NCBI GenBank assembly: GCA_963698275.1 | Contig: CAVOQE010000001.1 | Coordinates: forward strand, 992,001 to 1,056,000 | Origin: Anderseniella sp963698275 | Lineage (GTDB): Bacteria > Pseudomonadota > Alphaproteobacteria > Rhizobiales > Aestuariivirgaceae | Direction: 5' to 3' | DNA: 64,000 nt | Shown: positions 8,705 through 16,704 of the stretch, piece by piece | Layout: every line of letters begins with the position of its first letter | Numbering within the stretch: the stretch's first letter is position 1 | The notes under the pieces: generated by a model | What the model was told of the DNA's origin: nothing | Database searches by the model: none | What the model saw: the letters and a program-made list of their open reading frames with translations, nothing else | Made by a program: the position numbers and the translations under genes

Positions 8705-8738
8705 GTCCGCGGGTGTCATACTCGCGGACTGTTTTTTT
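8705..8738 (+). terminator. rho-independent terminator after coxSLM
   Basis: A 7-bp perfect GC stem (GTCCGCG / CGCGGAC) with an 11-nt loop is followed by TGTTTTTTT. It sits between coxM and the MoxR gene and overlaps a possible GTG start at 8713, which is therefore an unlikely initiator. Partial read-through would set a high ratio of structural to maturation proteins. Confidence 0.8.
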
Positions 8739-8763
8739 AGAGCAATACAAGTTGAACAAACGC

Positions 8764-9687
8764 ATGCCGAAATCATTACCTGCCTCCATTGACGCCACCC
8801 AGGAGCTGCTGTCGAGCGATGGCTATCTGGCTGACCGGCCGCTTTCGACGGTGGTTTACCTGGCTTTGAAAATGGGCAGGCCATTGTTCCTGGAAGGCGA
8901 AGCAGGTGTCGGCAAGACGGAAATAGCCAAGGTGCTGAGCACTGTGCTTGGCCGCGATCTGATCCGGCTGCAGTGTTATGAAGGACTTGACCTGGCTGCA
9001 GCGGTTTATGAGTGGAACTATTCGGCACAGATGATCGAGATCCGCATGGCCGAAGCTGAAGGTGTCGATGATCGCGACCGCTTGCAGTCGGACATTTTTT
9101 CCGACCGTTTCCTGATCAAGCGGCCGCTGTTGCAGGCACTTGAACCCCATGTCGGCGGCCCGCCTGTTCTGTTGATCGACGAGCTTGACCGGACCGATGA
9201 GGCGTTCGAAGCCTTCCTGCTGGAAGTGCTGTCGGACTATCAGATCACCATTCCTGAAATTGGTACGGTGAAGGCGGCTGAACCCCCGATCGTCATCATC
9301 ACCTCCAACCGGACCCGTGAGGTGCATGATGCGCTCAAGCGGCGGTGTCTGTATCACTGGGTTGGGTATCCGTCTGCCGAGCGCGAACTTGCCATCATCA
9401 AGGCACGCAAGCCCGGCGTCGGCGATGACCTGGCCGAGGAAGTCGTCGGTTTCATTCAGGCATTGCGCGGCCAGGATCTGTTCAAGTCACCCGGCGTTGC
9501 AGAAACCCTGGACTGGGTTGCGGCGCTCAATGAACTGAATGCCATTGCGCTTGATCCGGCGACGGTGAATGACACGCTTGGTGTGTTGCTGAAATACCAG
9601 GATGACATTGCCCGCATGGAAGGCTCCGAGGCCAAGCGGCTGGTTGATCAGATCCAGTCTGATATCCGCTTGCGTGCGGCCGAGTAG
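8764..9687 (+). CDS. coxD: MoxR/CoxD-type AAA+ ATPase
   Basis: This is a 307-residue MoxR-family AAA+ ATPase with Walker A GEAGVGKTEIAK, Walker B VLLIDELDRTDEAFEAF and a sensor-1 region ITSNRTREVHDALKRRC. CoxD-like members work with a VWA protein to mature the molybdenum hydroxylase active site. I chose the ATG at 8764; the upstream GTG at 8713 would place the N-terminus inside a strong terminator hairpin, and the conserved sequence begins only after the ATG. The stop is 11 nt ahead of the VWA gene. Whether it is expressed by read-through or from its own promoter is unclear. Confidence 0.9.
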   Translation: MPKSLPASIDATQELLSSDGYLADRPLSTVVYLALKMGRPLFLEGEAGVGKTEIAKVLSTVLGRDLIRLQCYEGLDLAAAVYEWNYSAQMIEIRMAEAEGVDDRDRLQSDIFSDRFLIKRPLLQALEPHVGGPPVLLIDELDRTDEAFEAFLLEVLSDYQITIPEIGTVKAAEPPIVIITSNRTREVHDALKRRCLYHWVGYPSAERELAIIKARKPGVGDDLAEEVVGFIQALRGQDLFKSPGVAETLDWVAALNELNAIALDPATVNDTLGVLLKYQDDIARMEGSEAKRLVDQIQSDIRLRAAE

Positions 9688-9698
9688 GGCACGTGGCA

Positions 9699-10964
9699 AT
9701 GCTGCCGACACCTGCCAATTCCAACAAGCCGCCTCCGACAGGCCACTTGCCGGACAACATCATGCATTTTGCCCGGGTGTTGCGTGATACCGGTCTGCCG
9801 GTAGGGCCCGGCGCCGTGCTCGATGCGCTTGATGCGGTGCGTGGCGGCGGCATGGCGTCAAAGACCGATTTCTACTGGATCATGCACTCGGTGTTTGTGA
9901 AACGGCATGAACACACGACGCTGTTTGACCATGCGTTTGAGGTGTTTTGGCGTAAGCCGAAAATGGTTGAGCAACTGATGCAGTTGCTGTTTCAGCAGGT
10001 CAGGGTGGAAACCGCGCCGGCAAAGAAGAAACCCGGCAACAAGCGCCTGGCGGAAGCCATGTTCAGTCAGGAAAATGCGCAATCTGAGCGGGAACGCCCA
10101 TCGGATGAGGTTGAGCTTGAAGGCGAGTTTACATCGTCGGCGCGCGAGGTGATACGCAACAAGGATTTTGAGCAGATGAGCGCGGACGAAGAGCGCATTG
10201 CCCGTGCTGCCATAGCCCGCATGCGCATGAACCGGCTGGAAGTGAAGATGAGGCGGTTCAAAGCATCCGCGCAAGGTGTGGTGGACATGCGCGCCACCAT
10301 GCGCCGGTCGCTTCGGGCAGGGGGTAACATGACATCCCTGGCTCACAAGGCCCGCCAGACCCGTGAGCCGCCTTTGGTGGTATTGTTGGATATTTCCGGA
10401 TCCATGGCGAACTATTCGCGGATTTTCCTGCACTTCCTGCACGCGCTGACCAATGATCGCTCGCGGGTCCAGGTGTTCGTGTTCGGCACCCGGCTGACCA
10501 ACATCACCCGTGAACTGAAACGCCGGGATGTGGATGAGGCGATGGAGCTTGTCGGCTCCAATGTGGATGACTGGTCCGGCGGGACGCGCATCGGCCATAC
10601 CTTGCGCGAATTCAACCGGAAATGGGCGCGTCGCGTTCTGGCACAGGGCGCACACGTGCTGATGATGACGGACGGGCTGGACCGCGATGATGTTGATATG
10701 CTTGAAGTGGAAATGGAGCGGCTGGCGCGGTCCGCCAAACGAATTGTCTGGCTCAATCCGCTTTTGCGCTATGGTGGGTTTGAAGCGCGTGCCAGCGGTA
10801 TCAGGGCGATCATGCCCCATGTGGACGAGTTCCGGCCCTGCCATTCATTGAATACACTTGCTGATCTGGCCGAAGTCCTGTCAGGCTCGCGCAATGAAAC
10901 GCATGATCCGCAACGGTGGCTGAAATCCGGCGACCCGCGGCAGAAGGAAGAGGCAAGACCATGA
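9699..10964 (+). CDS. coxE: CoxE-like VWA domain protein
   Basis: About 421 residues long. The N-terminal half is charged and matches the CoxE/VWA_CoxE family (HFARVLRDTGLPVGPGAV at the start). The C-terminal half has a von Willebrand A fold with MIDAS motif DISGSMANYS and the later GGTRIGHTLREFN segment. CoxE partners the MoxR-type ATPase in metal-centre maturation. GTG at 9693 and ATG at 9699 are both possible; AGGG 9 nt upstream favours the ATG. The stop overlaps the next ATG (ATGA). Confidence 0.9.
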   Translation: MLPTPANSNKPPPTGHLPDNIMHFARVLRDTGLPVGPGAVLDALDAVRGGGMASKTDFYWIMHSVFVKRHEHTTLFDHAFEVFWRKPKMVEQLMQLLFQQVRVETAPAKKKPGNKRLAEAMFSQENAQSERERPSDEVELEGEFTSSAREVIRNKDFEQMSADEERIARAAIARMRMNRLEVKMRRFKASAQGVVDMRATMRRSLRAGGNMTSLAHKARQTREPPLVVLLDISGSMANYSRIFLHFLHALTNDRSRVQVFVFGTRLTNITRELKRRDVDEAMELVGSNVDDWSGGTRIGHTLREFNRKWARRVLAQGAHVLMMTDGLDRDDVDMLEVEMERLARSAKRIVWLNPLLRYGGFEARASGIRAIMPHVDEFRPCHSLNTLADLAEVLSGSRNETHDPQRWLKSGDPRQKEEARP

Positions 10965-11290
10965 GCAGCAATGATGCAAACCTGCTGGCAACGGCCAATA
11001 ACTGGGTGCGTGAAGGCCGCAAGGTGGCGCTTGCCACGGTGATCGAGACCTGGGGATCGGCGCCGCAACCGGTGGGCTCGCAACTGGTTATCGATGCTGA
11101 CGGCAATTTTGAGGGTTCGGTATCGGGCGGATGTGTCGAGGGAGCCGTGGTGACCGAAGCGCAGGACGCCATTGAGACCGGTGCAGGCAAGGTTCTGGCG
11201 TTCGGCGTAGCCGACGAAACCGCCTGGGAAGTCGGATTGGCGTGCGGCGGCAAGATCAGGGTTTATGTCGAGCCGGTAACCGGAGCCTGA
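10961..11290 (+). CDS. XdhC/CoxI N-terminal-domain protein
   Basis: This 109-residue protein equals the N-terminal domain of XdhC/CoxI: an ETWGSAPQPVGSQLVI segment near residue 28 followed by GSVSGGCVEGAVV near 52. XdhC binds sulfurated molybdenum cofactor and inserts it into molybdenum hydroxylases. An in-frame ATG at 10916 lies within coxE; I chose 10961 because it forms an ATGA overlap with the coxE stop and matches the family N-terminus. The second half of a standard XdhC is encoded by the next gene, 7 nt downstream, so the maturation factor is split into two polypeptides. Confidence 0.88.
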   Translation: MSSNDANLLATANNWVREGRKVALATVIETWGSAPQPVGSQLVIDADGNFEGSVSGGCVEGAVVTEAQDAIETGAGKVLAFGVADETAWEVGLACGGKIRVYVEPVTGA

Positions 11291-11297
11291 AGCACCA

Positions 11298-11975
11298 ATG
11301 GACATTAAAGTTCTTGAAACACTGGAAAAGGCGCGTGCCGACCGGCTGGCAGTGGCGGTGGTGACCGACATTGCCTCCGGAGCACAGGAGGTGGTGGCCC
11401 AGCGCTATGCAGGTGAGCATGTGCTGGCCGACGCTCTGGAGAACGGGTTCCGGTTTGATAAATCGGGAGTTGTTTCAACGCAAAGCAGCGAGTTCTTCAT
11501 CCATATTCATAACCCGGCCTTGAGGCTGGTGATTATCGGTGCTGTTCATATTGCCCAGGCGATTGTGCCGATGGCGAAAGCGGCAGGCTATGACATTACG
11601 GTGATCGATCCGCGCGGGGCATTTGCCACCGAAGACCGTTTCCCCGGCGTTGCACTTCATGCAGATTGGCCAGATGAAGTATTGCCTGCTATCGGTCTTG
11701 ATGCGCGGACCGGCTTTCTGGCGCTGACCCATGACCCCAAAGTGGATGATCCGGCGCTGATTGCGGCGCTTCAAAGTGAGTGCTTCTATATCGGTGCACT
11801 GGGGTCGAGGCGGACACAGGCAGCGCGGACTGAGCGCCTGAAACAGGCTGGTGTGGAACCGTCGCGTATCTGCGGACCGGTCGGTCTGGATATCGGGGCG
11901 CGCGGTGCGCCGGAAATTGCCATTTCAATCATGGCCGAGATGACGAAGGCGCTTCGATTGGGCCTGGATAGATGA
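11298..11975 (+). CDS. XdhC Rossmann-domain protein
   Basis: This 225-residue protein corresponds to the C-terminal Rossmann domain of XdhC/CoxF: VIIGAVHIAQAIVPMAKAAG near residue 77, IDPRGAFATEDRFP, LTHDPKVDDPAL and ALGSRRTQAARTERL. It begins with about 70 extra residues before the nucleotide-binding fold. It presumably acts with the preceding CoxI-like protein in loading the cofactor into CoxL. Its stop overlaps the start of the MoeA-like gene by 4 nt (ATGA), placing all maturation genes in one coupled unit. Confidence 0.88.
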   Translation: MDIKVLETLEKARADRLAVAVVTDIASGAQEVVAQRYAGEHVLADALENGFRFDKSGVVSTQSSEFFIHIHNPALRLVIIGAVHIAQAIVPMAKAAGYDITVIDPRGAFATEDRFPGVALHADWPDEVLPAIGLDARTGFLALTHDPKVDDPALIAALQSECFYIGALGSRRTQAARTERLKQAGVEPSRICGPVGLDIGARGAPEIAISIMAEMTKALRLGLDR

Positions 11976-12979
11976 CCTTCGGCGAAATCGACGTTGCCCT
12001 GGCCCAAGGCGCCATTCTTGCGCATTCTGTGCGTACAAATGGCATCAGCTTCAAGAAGGGCAGGGTTCTTTCTGAGGCAGACATTGCCGAATTGACGAAG
12101 GCCGGCGTCTCGACAGTGTTTGCCGCTCGTGTCGAGGCGGGTGATGTGCATGAAGATGCAGCCGCTGCGTGCCTGGCCGATGCGGTGTGTGGTGACGGCG
12201 TCACCCGGCAAGCGGCTTCAACCGGGCGGGCCAACATCTATTCCGCCCACAACGGCATTGTGCTGGTGGATGCAGGCCTGGTGCGGGCGCTCAACCGGCT
12301 GCATGAGGCTGTGACCCTGGCAACGCTGACACCTTTTCAGGCGGTCAAGGCAGGCCAGATGGTGGCTACCGTGAAGATCATTCCGTTTTCAGCCCCGGCA
12401 AATATTGTTGATGAGGCAGTGGAACTGGCAGGATCTGGCGCGCTTTTGTCGGTCGTGCCCTTTACGCCGCACAAGGCCGGTCTGGTGTTGACCCGCACCG
12501 CCGGCATGAAAGAAACCCTGCTGGAAAAATCGGCAACGGTCATTCGCGACCGGCTCGAACGCCATGGCAGCACACTGGGCGATGTGGTTGAAGTCGAACA
12601 CACAATTGACGGTGTGTCCGAAGGTATCAGCCGCTTGAAAGCGTCAGGGCACAATCCGGTGCTGGTGTTCGGCGCATCAGCCATTGTTGATCGCGGCGAT
12701 GTGGTGCCGGCGGGCCTGGAAGCGGCTGGCGGACAGATCGTGCATCTGGGCATGCCGGTCGATCCGGGCAATTTGCTGTTGCTCGGCACGCTTGACGGAG
12801 ACGCCGTAATCGGCGTTCCGTCCTGTGCCCGTTCGCCGAAGCTGAACGGGTTTGACTGGGTGCTGGGCCGGGTGCTGGCGGGAATTGATGTACGCCCGCA
12901 GGATATCATGGACATGGGGGCAGGCGGGCTGTTGATGGAGATCGAGACCAGGCCGTCACCGCGTGAGGCCGGTCGATGA
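11972..12979 (+). CDS. MoeA/MogA-like molybdopterin-binding protein
   Basis: This 335-residue protein contains a molybdopterin-binding domain of the MoCF_biosynth type in its C-terminal half (PVLVFGASAIVDRGDVVPAGLEAAGG near residue 230, and a conserved GVPSCARSPKLNGFDWVL near 287). The N-terminal half (SVRTNGISFKKGRVLSEADI) is typical of the N-terminal part of proteins annotated as molybdopterin-binding/glycosyltransferase. In many Hyphomicrobiales the following MobA-like domain is fused to this one; here the two are separate genes with an ATGA overlap. It likely hands molybdopterin to the cytidylyltransferase for MCD cofactor made for the CoxL-like enzyme. Confidence 0.82.
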   Translation: MTFGEIDVALAQGAILAHSVRTNGISFKKGRVLSEADIAELTKAGVSTVFAARVEAGDVHEDAAAACLADAVCGDGVTRQAASTGRANIYSAHNGIVLVDAGLVRALNRLHEAVTLATLTPFQAVKAGQMVATVKIIPFSAPANIVDEAVELAGSGALLSVVPFTPHKAGLVLTRTAGMKETLLEKSATVIRDRLERHGSTLGDVVEVEHTIDGVSEGISRLKASGHNPVLVFGASAIVDRGDVVPAGLEAAGGQIVHLGMPVDPGNLLLLGTLDGDAVIGVPSCARSPKLNGFDWVLGRVLAGIDVRPQDIMDMGAGGLLMEIETRPSPREAGR

Positions 12980-13557
12980 GCCGGTTGGCCGGCATCGTGC
13001 TGGCAGCCGGTACATCGTCACGCTTTGGTGCGGATAACAAACTGCTGGCCGGGTACCGCGGACAGGCAATGGTGCGTGGCGTCGTTGAAGCTGCGCTGGC
13101 CACCTACCTGGACCCGGTGGTCGTCGTCACCGGCCATGATGCTGATCGAGTGCAGGAAGCGCTCAGCGGGCTTGATGTGGTCTATGCGCACAATGCTGAA
13201 TTTGCTTCCGGTCAGGCGGGATCGCTTAAAACCGGCATTGCGGCTGTTCCAAAAGGCTGCGCAGGCGCAATGATCCTGCTTGCAGACATGCCGGACGTGT
13301 CCGCTGAAATCATCAATCAGCTTCTGGATGCGTTTACCGGCGAGGATTGTATCATCGTTCCGCAATATAATGGCGTGCGCGGTAACCCGGTGATTTTGGG
13401 CACGCGGAATTTTGACCAGCTTCAGAAAACCTCCGGCGACAAGGGCGCACGCAGCCTGCTCAGCGGTGACAATGTGTGCATGATCGATGTGGACAGCGAT
13501 GCGATATTGCGGGATTTTGATACGCCTGAAAGTCTAGAGCAACATGGGTTCAATTGA
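12976..13557 (+). CDS. mocA: MocA-like molybdenum cofactor cytidylyltransferase
   Basis: This 193-residue nucleotidyltransferase begins with LAGIVLAAGTSSRFGADNKLL, the pyrophosphorylase signature of MobA/MocA enzymes, with ILLADMPDVSAE near residue 97 and NGVRGNPVIL near 134. It probably converts molybdopterin to molybdopterin cytosine dinucleotide, the form used by xanthine-oxidase-family enzymes, for the upstream CoxL-like protein. The start overlaps the previous stop. The last residues, SLEQHGFN, and the stop codon are encoded by a RIME-like repeat that begins at 13534, so the C-terminus was altered by the element. Confidence 0.87.
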   Translation: MSRLAGIVLAAGTSSRFGADNKLLAGYRGQAMVRGVVEAALATYLDPVVVVTGHDADRVQEALSGLDVVYAHNAEFASGQAGSLKTGIAAVPKGCAGAMILLADMPDVSAEIINQLLDAFTGEDCIIVPQYNGVRGNPVILGTRNFDQLQKTSGDKGARSLLSGDNVCMIDVDSDAILRDFDTPESLEQHGFN

Positions 13558-13634
13558 ACCCATGTTGCTCGATCACCTTGAAAGCGATCAGGTTTATGAT
13601 TTTTGGTTGATTCAACCAAAAATCATCCTGATCT
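13534..13634. repeat. RIME-like double palindrome, copy 1
   Basis: About 101 bp starting CTAGAGCAAC. The first half is a perfect palindrome with 17-bp arms (13537-13553 and 13554-13570). The second is a hairpin with GATCAGG/CCTGATC outer arms and 15-bp inner arms around one base (13586-13633). Further copies lie at 33024 and 59934. The size and two-palindrome plan resemble rhizobial intergenic mosaic elements. The stop codon of the MocA-like gene lies inside it, and the hairpins could act as a transcript 3' end. Confidence 0.85.
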
Positions 13635-13696
13635 GAACGATCACTGATGTGGATTTCGAGAGTCAATTCAACAGGTAAGCCGGAGAGTTTCATACA

Positions 13697-14299
13697 ATGT
13701 ACAAGCTGATCGGATCGGCAAAATCCCGTGCCTTCAGGGTGATGTGGATGCTGGAGGAACTGGGCGAGACTTACGAGCAGGACAGTGCGGCACCGCGGTC
13801 GCCGGAAGCGCTGGCAGTAAATCCATCGGCCAAGGTGCCGGCCTTCATGGATGGTGATGATGTAATCCTGGACAGCGTGGCGATCTGCCAGTACCTGGCC
13901 GACAAGCACGGCAAATTCACCCACAAGGCGGGCACGATCCAGCGTGCCAGGCAGGACAGTTTCACCCACCTGGCGCTGGATGAACTGGACGGGGCCTTGT
14001 GGTGGGCGGCCAAGAACAGTTTCGTGCTGCCGGAGGACCTGCGCAGCGACAAGGCCGCAGCCGCCTGCGAATACGACTATATGCGCGGGCTTGCCCATCT
14101 GGAAGCCCGGCTGGGCGATAACCAGTTTGTAACCGGCGATGAATTTACGGTGCCCGACCTGATTATCGGTCACTGCATGGGCTGGGGCATCAATGTGATG
14201 AAGTGGCAGCCGCCGAAAGGCCCGTTGCAGGACTATCTGGCACGGCTGCATGAGCGGCCTGCCTTCAAGACGGCCTGGGCCAAACGCGAGGCAGCCTAG
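13697..14299 (+). CDS. glutathione S-transferase family protein
   Basis: This 200-residue GST has an N-terminal thioredoxin fold (MYKLIGSAKSRAFRVMWMLE, with a Ser at the usual catalytic position; NPSAKVPAFMDG near residue 41; DSVAICQYLADKHG near 58) and an all-alpha C-terminal domain. It conjugates or reduces substrates with glutathione in the cytoplasm; the substrate is unknown. It is a single gene downstream of the RIME-like repeat and convergent with radC. The two stop codons share the bases CTAG at 14296-14299, so the genes overlap tail to tail by 4 nt. Confidence 0.9.
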   Translation: MYKLIGSAKSRAFRVMWMLEELGETYEQDSAAPRSPEALAVNPSAKVPAFMDGDDVILDSVAICQYLADKHGKFTHKAGTIQRARQDSFTHLALDELDGALWWAAKNSFVLPEDLRSDKAAAACEYDYMRGLAHLEARLGDNQFVTGDEFTVPDLIIGHCMGWGINVMKWQPPKGPLQDYLARLHERPAFKTAWAKREAA

Positions 14300-15021
14300 A
14301 TCAGCTTCATTGCCCTGAAACTGACATGACCGGTGCGGCCGATGATGATGTGGTCGTGAACGGTGATTGTCAGTTTTGACGCTGCATCCACAATTTGCCG
14401 GGTCATGTCGATATCCGCCTGTGATGGTGTCGGATCACCGGATGGATGATTGTGGACCAGAATGATGGCCGATGCCGACAGTTCCAGTGCCCGCTTGATC
14501 ACTTCGCGCGGGTAGACGGGCGTGTGGTCAACAGTGCCGCGCTGTTGCACTTCATCGGCAATCAGCACGTTCTTGCGATCCAGAAACAGCAGGCGAAACT
14601 GTTCGCGGTCGTCATAGGCCATGGCGGCGGTGCAATACTCGATCAATGCGGTCCAGGAGGTGAGAGCAGGTTTTGAAAGAACCGTGTTGCGGGCCATGCG
14701 CACGGAAGCAGCCTGAATGAGTTTCAGCTCAAACGCGACCTTGTCGCCCACCCCTTTGACTTCCTTCAGGCGGGCTGCGGGTGCAGCCAGGACATCGCCA
14801 AATGATCCGAACCTGGCGATCAGCGCTTTGGCAATGGGCTTGGTGTCCTTTCGTGGGATGGCACGAAACAACATCAGTTCCAGCAGTTCATAATCCGGCA
14901 TGGCGTCAGCGCCGCCCTGACTGAATCGGTCACACAGGCGCTTGCGATGGCCGAGATGGTCGGGCGCATCCGGTTTGGCGCGGCCTGAAAGGTCAAAACC
15001 CTGTTCGTCCTTGAAAGCCAT
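14296..15021 (-). CDS. radC: RadC family JAB-domain protein
   Basis: This 241-residue protein has an N-terminal helix-hairpin-helix region (YELLELMLFRAIPRKDTKPIAKALI, then LKEVKGVGDKVAFELKL) and a C-terminal JAB/MPN domain with the metal motif VHNHPSGDPTPSQAD near residue 190. RadC proteins are historically called DNA repair proteins, although their biochemical role is not settled. It is the last gene of sfsA-map-radC, a conserved alphaproteobacterial cluster, 30 nt after map. The length is normal. Confidence 0.93.
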   Translation of the reverse strand: MAFKDEQGFDLSGRAKPDAPDHLGHRKRLCDRFSQGGADAMPDYELLELMLFRAIPRKDTKPIAKALIARFGSFGDVLAAPAARLKEVKGVGDKVAFELKLIQAASVRMARNTVLSKPALTSWTALIEYCTAAMAYDDREQFRLLFLDRKNVLIADEVQQRGTVDHTPVYPREVIKRALELSASAIILVHNHPSGDPTPSQADIDMTRQIVDAASKLTITVHDHIIIGRTGHVSFRAMKLI

Positions 15022-15051
15022 TCTCAGACCCCGGGGGCGTTTCCTGCGTGA

Positions 15052-15882
15052 TCAGCTCTTGTGCGGCGGGCAGTGATAGCCTTCAGGCGACAGCGTGAAT
15101 ATCTCGCAGCCGTCCGCGGTGATGCCGATGGTGTGTTCGAACTGCGCCGACAGGGATCGATCGCGGGTAACCGCAGTCCATCCGTCGGACAGCACTTTTA
15201 CCTGCGGTCGGCCCAGATTGATCATCGGTTCAACAGTGAAGAACATGCCTTCGCGCAATTCGATGCCTTCGCCCTTGCGGCCATAGTGCAGAATGTTCGG
15301 CATGTCGTGAAACAGCCGGCCCAGACCATGACCGCAGAAGTCGCGCACCACCGAACAGCGCTGGCCTTCAGCATAGGTCTGAATGGCGTGGCCAATATCG
15401 CCGGTATGAGCGCCCGGGCGGACCTCTGCCAGCCCGCGCATCAGGCATTCATAGGTGATTTCAATCAGCCGCTCGGCCCGCCGGTTGATGGCGCCCACAG
15501 GGTACATGCGGCTGGAGTTGCCATGCCATCCATCCACGATCAGGGTGATGTCGATATTGACGACTTCGCCTTCCTTGAGTGCGCGCGGACCGGGAATGCC
15601 GTGGCAGACCACATGGTTGATCGACGTGCAGATGGATTTGGGAAAGCCACGATAGTACAGCGGTGCGGGCGTGGCGCCATTGTCCCTGGCGAACATCAGG
15701 GCCACACGATCAAGTTCTTCCGTGGTGACGCCCGGCTGTACCAGCGGGACCAGCAGGTCGAGCGCTTCAGCTGCCAGCCTGCCTGCCTTGCGCATGCCTT
15801 CAAAATCTTCCGGTCCGTGCAGTTTCACCTGGCCATTGTTGACCAAGGGGGCGGCTGTTGCTTCAACATAAGTGGTTTGCAT
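15052..15882 (-). CDS. map: type I methionine aminopeptidase with Asp-to-Asn metal ligand
   Basis: This 276-residue protein removes N-terminal Met from nascent proteins. The pita-bread fold motifs are present: NHVVCHGIPG near residue 88, VVNIDITLIVDGWHG near 107, LGRLFHDMP near 188, FTVEPMINLG near 215 and SAQFEHTIGI near 247. Of the five metal ligands, the first Asp (NID), the His and both Glu are present. The second Asp, normally in HGD(T/S)S, is Asn (HGNSS; codon AAC on the minus strand). The enzyme may therefore be altered in metal affinity or activity. It is the middle gene of sfsA-map-radC, 13 nt after sfsA. Confidence 0.93.
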   Translation of the reverse strand: MQTTYVEATAAPLVNNGQVKLHGPEDFEGMRKAGRLAAEALDLLVPLVQPGVTTEELDRVALMFARDNGATPAPLYYRGFPKSICTSINHVVCHGIPGPRALKEGEVVNIDITLIVDGWHGNSSRMYPVGAINRRAERLIEITYECLMRGLAEVRPGAHTGDIGHAIQTYAEGQRCSVVRDFCGHGLGRLFHDMPNILHYGRKGEGIELREGMFFTVEPMINLGRPQVKVLSDGWTAVTRDRSLSAQFEHTIGITADGCEIFTLSPEGYHCPPHKS

Positions 15883-15895
15883 GGTTTACCTTGCT

Positions 15896-16621
15896 CTAGG
15901 ACACGCCTTCAATTTCGATAGCCGTATCACATGAAATCGCATCATCGCCCATGGTGCAAGCCATTGCGATACTTTCAACGCCTGATGTAGTGGCTTTGCT
16001 CCAGGTTTCAAAGTACACGGGATCGATATCGCGGGCCAGCGAGAAGCTTTTCGCATCGCTGCGCTGGATCAGATACACCATTATCGCACGATGGCCGTCA
16101 CGAACCATGTCGGCCAGTTCATCAAGGTGTTTTGCCCCGCGCGATGTAACCGCATCGGGAAATTCCGCCATTCCGGCCGAGCGGGACAAGGTGACGTTCT
16201 TGACCTCCACATAACATGACGGCTTGGCTTCGTCCGACAACAGGATGTCGATGCGGCTGTTCTTGCCGTATTTCTGTTCGCGCTTGAGCGTGTCATAACC
16301 AGAAAGCACAGGGATGCGCCCGGCGGTAATGGCTTCCTCGACAAGCTTGTTGGGCAGGCCGGTGTTCAGGCCGACACGCGCCTTTTCGCCGGCAGCATTG
16401 ACTGCCTCGACCATCTCCCAGGTGTGCTTGTATTTGCGGGTGGGACTGTCGGAAACCGACAGCCAGACCGGATTGCCCGGCTCCAGCAAACCCATCATCG
16501 AGCCGGTGTTCGGACAGGTGGCCGTGACGGTTTCCCCGGTGTCCAGGGTCACATCGGTCAGGAACCTCTTGTAGCGCTTGATCAAGGTGCCGCGCAGCAA
16601 TGGCTTGTCTGATATTTTCAT
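15896..16621 (-). CDS. sfsA: SfsA family DNA-binding/nuclease-like protein
   Basis: This 241-residue protein matches SfsA (sugar fermentation stimulation protein): N-terminal OB-like KRYKRFLTDVTLDTGETVTATCPNTGSMMGL, then KNSRIDILLSD and CYVEVKNVTLSR near residue 137, and PDAVTSRGAKHLDEL. The D...ExK pattern resembles a restriction-endonuclease-like fold. In E. coli it is linked to maltose gene expression; its role here is unknown. It is the first gene of sfsA-map-radC and is divergent from the CinA-like gene, with about 80 bp between them for two promoters. Confidence 0.93.
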   Translation of the reverse strand: MKISDKPLLRGTLIKRYKRFLTDVTLDTGETVTATCPNTGSMMGLLEPGNPVWLSVSDSPTRKYKHTWEMVEAVNAAGEKARVGLNTGLPNKLVEEAITAGRIPVLSGYDTLKREQKYGKNSRIDILLSDEAKPSCYVEVKNVTLSRSAGMAEFPDAVTSRGAKHLDELADMVRDGHRAIMVYLIQRSDAKSFSLARDIDPVYFETWSKATTSGVESIAMACTMGDDAISCDTAIEIEGVS

Positions 16622-16704
16622 GATGGCTTGACCTGTTGAATGGCTTCTGACGTAAGTGGATAATCTAGTTATTAAGTGTCACAAAAACCGGAAATTTGCC
16701 AGCC

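Noticed and set aside
8713..8763. GTG start for the MoxR-type ATPase
   Set aside because: The codon lies in the stem of a terminator and the added residues are not conserved.
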